From positions 186,001 to 250,000 of the forward strand of contig CAVVYM010000002.1 in NCBI GenBank assembly GCA_963752505.1: a stretch of 64,000 bases of DNA, in the 5' to 3' direction. Under the pieces are notes generated by a model. The model did no database searches and had not been told where the DNA came from. It saw only the letters and a list, made by a program, of their open reading frames with translations. Source of the stretch: JACJWR01 sp963752505. Its GTDB lineage: Bacteria; Actinomycetota; Actinomycetes; S36-B12; UBA10799. Each line of letters opens with the position of its first letter. The first letter of the stretch is position 1. Below, piece after piece: positions 62,305 through 64,000 of this stretch. The position numbers and the translations under genes are program-made.

Positions 62305-64000
62305 TCACAGCCTCACCAGGAACAGGGCGCCGACCACGAGGACAGCACCTCCCAACATTGAGAGTGCGTAGGTGCGGGCATATCCGGTTTGCCAGCGCCG
62401 CAGGCGGCCAGAAGCACCGCCGACTGCCGCAGCCGAGCCGTTGACGAAACCGTCCACGGCGGAATGGTCGAACCACACCAACGAGCGTGTGAGGTACTGA
62501 CCGGGGCGCATGAATACCCCTTCGTTGAAGACGTCGCTGTAGAGGTTCACCCGCGCCGCCTTGGTGAATACCGAGACATGTTGCGGCGGCGTGCGCGGCA
62601 CGTCGCGGGCGAATTGCTTGGCCGTTATGAACACCGTCAGCAGCACCAACGCCAACACCATGAGGGAGAACAGCCACTCGGGAATGGGCAGTTCGGTCTT
62701 CTCGTAGCCGAGCACCGGCGTCAGCCAGTCCACAATCGAGAACACGTTCGCGAGCACGATTCCGGCGAACGTCGATAGCACGCCGAGGATCCACAACGGG
62801 ATCGTCATGCTCATGGGGGATTCGTGCGGGTGCTGACCAGAATCCCAACGGGACTTGCCCATGAACGTCATCACGATGATGCGCGTCATGTAGGCGGCCG
62901 TGAGGATGGCACCGATGAGGGTTACCAGCCCCACGAAGAAGTTGGTGCCGAAAGCGACCTCGATGATTTTGTCCTTGGAGAAGAAGCCGTCAAACGGCCA
63001 GATTCCCATGATCGAGAGGTAGGCGGCGAAGAAGGTGATGTAGGTGGCCAGCATCACCTTGCGCAGCGCCCCGAGTCGGCGCATGTCCTCTTCGTTGTTC
63101 ATCCCGTGCATCACGGAGCCGGCTCCGAGGAACAGCGTGGCCTTGAAGAAGCCGTGCATGAGCAGGTGGAAGATTCCGTACACGTACCCGACCGGTCCGA
63201 GCCCCACCGCCACGATCATGTAGCCGATCTGACTCATCGTGGAACCTGCGAGGGCCTTCTTGATCTCATCGCGCGCCATGGCGATCACGGCACCGCCGAT
63301 CAAACTGATGGAACCGACGATGACCACCACCGTGGCCGCGGTCGACGCCGCGTTGAAGATCGGGTTGGCACGCGCGATGAGGTAAACACCGGCTGTCACC
63401 ATGGTTGCCGCGTGGATCAGGGCCGAGACCGGAGTGGGGCCCTCCATGGCATCGAACAACCATGCGTGCAGCGGGAATTGCGCGGATTTCGCGACCGCGC
63501 CCACGAGCAGCAGCAGTCCGACGATGTTGAGCGTCCAGGTGGTCGCCTCCGGCGCCGCGGCGAATACCTCTGGGTAGGCCACCGTTCCGAACGTCGCGAA
63601 GATAAGGAAGACGCCCAGCGCGAGGCCGAAGTCGCCCACCCGGTTCATGACGAAGGCCTTCTTGGCGGCGGCAGCGGCCGTGGGCTTGTACTGCCAGAAT
63701 CCGACCAGCAGGTAGGAAGCGAGACCCACTCCCTCCCAACCGAAGTAGAGCAGCACGAAGTTGTCGGCCAGCACCAGCAACAGCATGGCGGCCACAAAGA
63801 GGTTGAGGAACGCGAAGAAGCGGCGCCGCTCGGGATCCTCGGCCATGTAGCCGATCGAGTAGATGTGAATCAAGCCGCCCACGCCGGTGATCAGCAGCAC
63901 GAAGATCATCGACAGCTGGTCCAGCTGGAACCCGACATCGGCGGTGAAGTCGCCGACTTGGAACCAGGTGAACAGCGTCTGCTGCACACCGCGCTCGGCC
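62305..64000 (-). CDS. nuoL: NADH-quinone oxidoreductase subunit L (5' end outside the window)
   Basis: The visible 565 codons carry the NuoL hallmarks: WEGVGLASYLLVGFW with its Glu, VMNRVGDFGLALG with the Arg/Asp, and DAMEGPTPVSALIHAATMVTAGVY. The frame stays open to the right edge (…AERGVQQTLF), so roughly 60-80 N-terminal residues are missing. The long C-terminal amphipathic helix region, which runs along the membrane arm, ends at 62305. Upstream nuo genes should continue to the right. Confidence 0.96.
   Translation of the reverse strand, partial: AERGVQQTLFTWFQVGDFTADVGFQLDQLSMIFVLLITGVGGLIHIYSIGYMAEDPERRRFFAFLNLFVAAMLLLVLADNFVLLYFGWEGVGLASYLLVGFWQYKPTAAAAAKKAFVMNRVGDFGLALGVFLIFATFGTVAYPEVFAAAPEATTWTLNIVGLLLLVGAVAKSAQFPLHAWLFDAMEGPTPVSALIHAATMVTAGVYLIARANPIFNAASTAATVVVIVGSISLIGGAVIAMARDEIKKALAGSTMSQIGYMIVAVGLGPVGYVYGIFHLLMHGFFKATLFLGAGSVMHGMNNEEDMRRLGALRKVMLATYITFFAAYLSIMGIWPFDGFFSKDKIIEVAFGTNFFVGLVTLIGAILTAAYMTRIIVMTFMGKSRWDSGQHPHESPMSMTIPLWILGVLSTFAGIVLANVFSIVDWLTPVLGYEKTELPIPEWLFSLMVLALVLLTVFITAKQFARDVPRTPPQHVSVFTKAARVNLYSDVFNEGVFMRPGQYLTRSLVWFDHSAVDGFVNGSAAAVGGASGRLRRWQTGYARTYALSMLGGAVLVVGALFLVRL

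Overview
This is a high-GC, gene-dense chromosomal stretch from an actinobacterium (Actinomycetota). The evidence is a WhiB-family Fe-S regulator, an MtrA-type response regulator, coenzyme F420 biosynthesis genes, DUF3499, DUF3159 and an AftB-like arabinofuranosyltransferase. From 1 to about 17.3 kb the gene order follows the Mycobacterium block from hpf (Rv3241c) to fbiB (Rv3262): hpf, comF, kinase, mtrA, sahH, manA, a SIS protein, manB, DUF3499, a degenerate zincin, whiB, fbiA, fbiB. The match is from memory of that genome, not from a search. No phage, insertion sequence or CRISPR array was seen. Genus cannot be fixed from the sequence alone; an uncultured or little-studied lineage is likely.

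Layout. 0-4.7 kb: start of hpf, comF, a kinase that looks like MtrB without its sensor half, mtrA, and two membrane proteins. 4.7-12.3 kb: a long minus-strand run for the methyl cycle (sahH), a CDF metal transporter, the mannose-phosphate pathway (manA, manB) and a whiB operon. 12.4-17.3 kb: F420 genes, with fbiC divergent from fbiA-fbiB. 17.3-29.9 kb: mixed housekeeping genes, a glycosyltransferase, a frameshifted DUF3159 gene, a lone PII protein, a tandem pair of GGDEF proteins, trpB2 and a VKOR. 30-34.6 kb: a four-gene operon for a pyruvate-type 2-oxoacid:ferredoxin oxidoreductase (gamma, alpha, beta, then an NAD(P)/FAD oxidoreductase with two C-terminal ferredoxin clusters). 34.6-39.8 kb: poorly known small proteins, a MogA/MoaB-MoaE fusion and an SDR remnant. 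39.9-44.2 kb: a very large membrane protein with four near-identical 363-bp tandem repeats plus a partial fifth. 44.4-49.1 kb: AlkD-like repair protein, sirtuin, tRNA-Tyr, YajQ and a hybrid histidine kinase. 49.2-54.5 kb: a small NuoB/NuoC/NuoI-like cassette divergent from korA-korB-rarD. 54.5-59.1 kb: acyl-CoA dehydrogenase, lipoprotein, nitroreductase, methyltransferase and polyprenyl synthase. 59.2-64 kb: nuoN, nuoM and nuoL, the distal end of the complex I operon, running off the right edge.

The shared theme is redox and electron transfer: F420, two separate 2-oxoacid:ferredoxin oxidoreductases, an incomplete complex I-like cassette beside one of them, complex I itself and a polyprenyl synthase that probably makes the quinone tail. 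The most unusual items are the homogenised repeat array (40275-41858), the D-less NuoB/C/I cassette next to korAB, the sensor-less MtrB-like kinase with lpqB missing, and a consistent leaderless promoter arrangement (NANNNT, six bases, start codon) in front of a dozen genes that lack a ribosome binding site.
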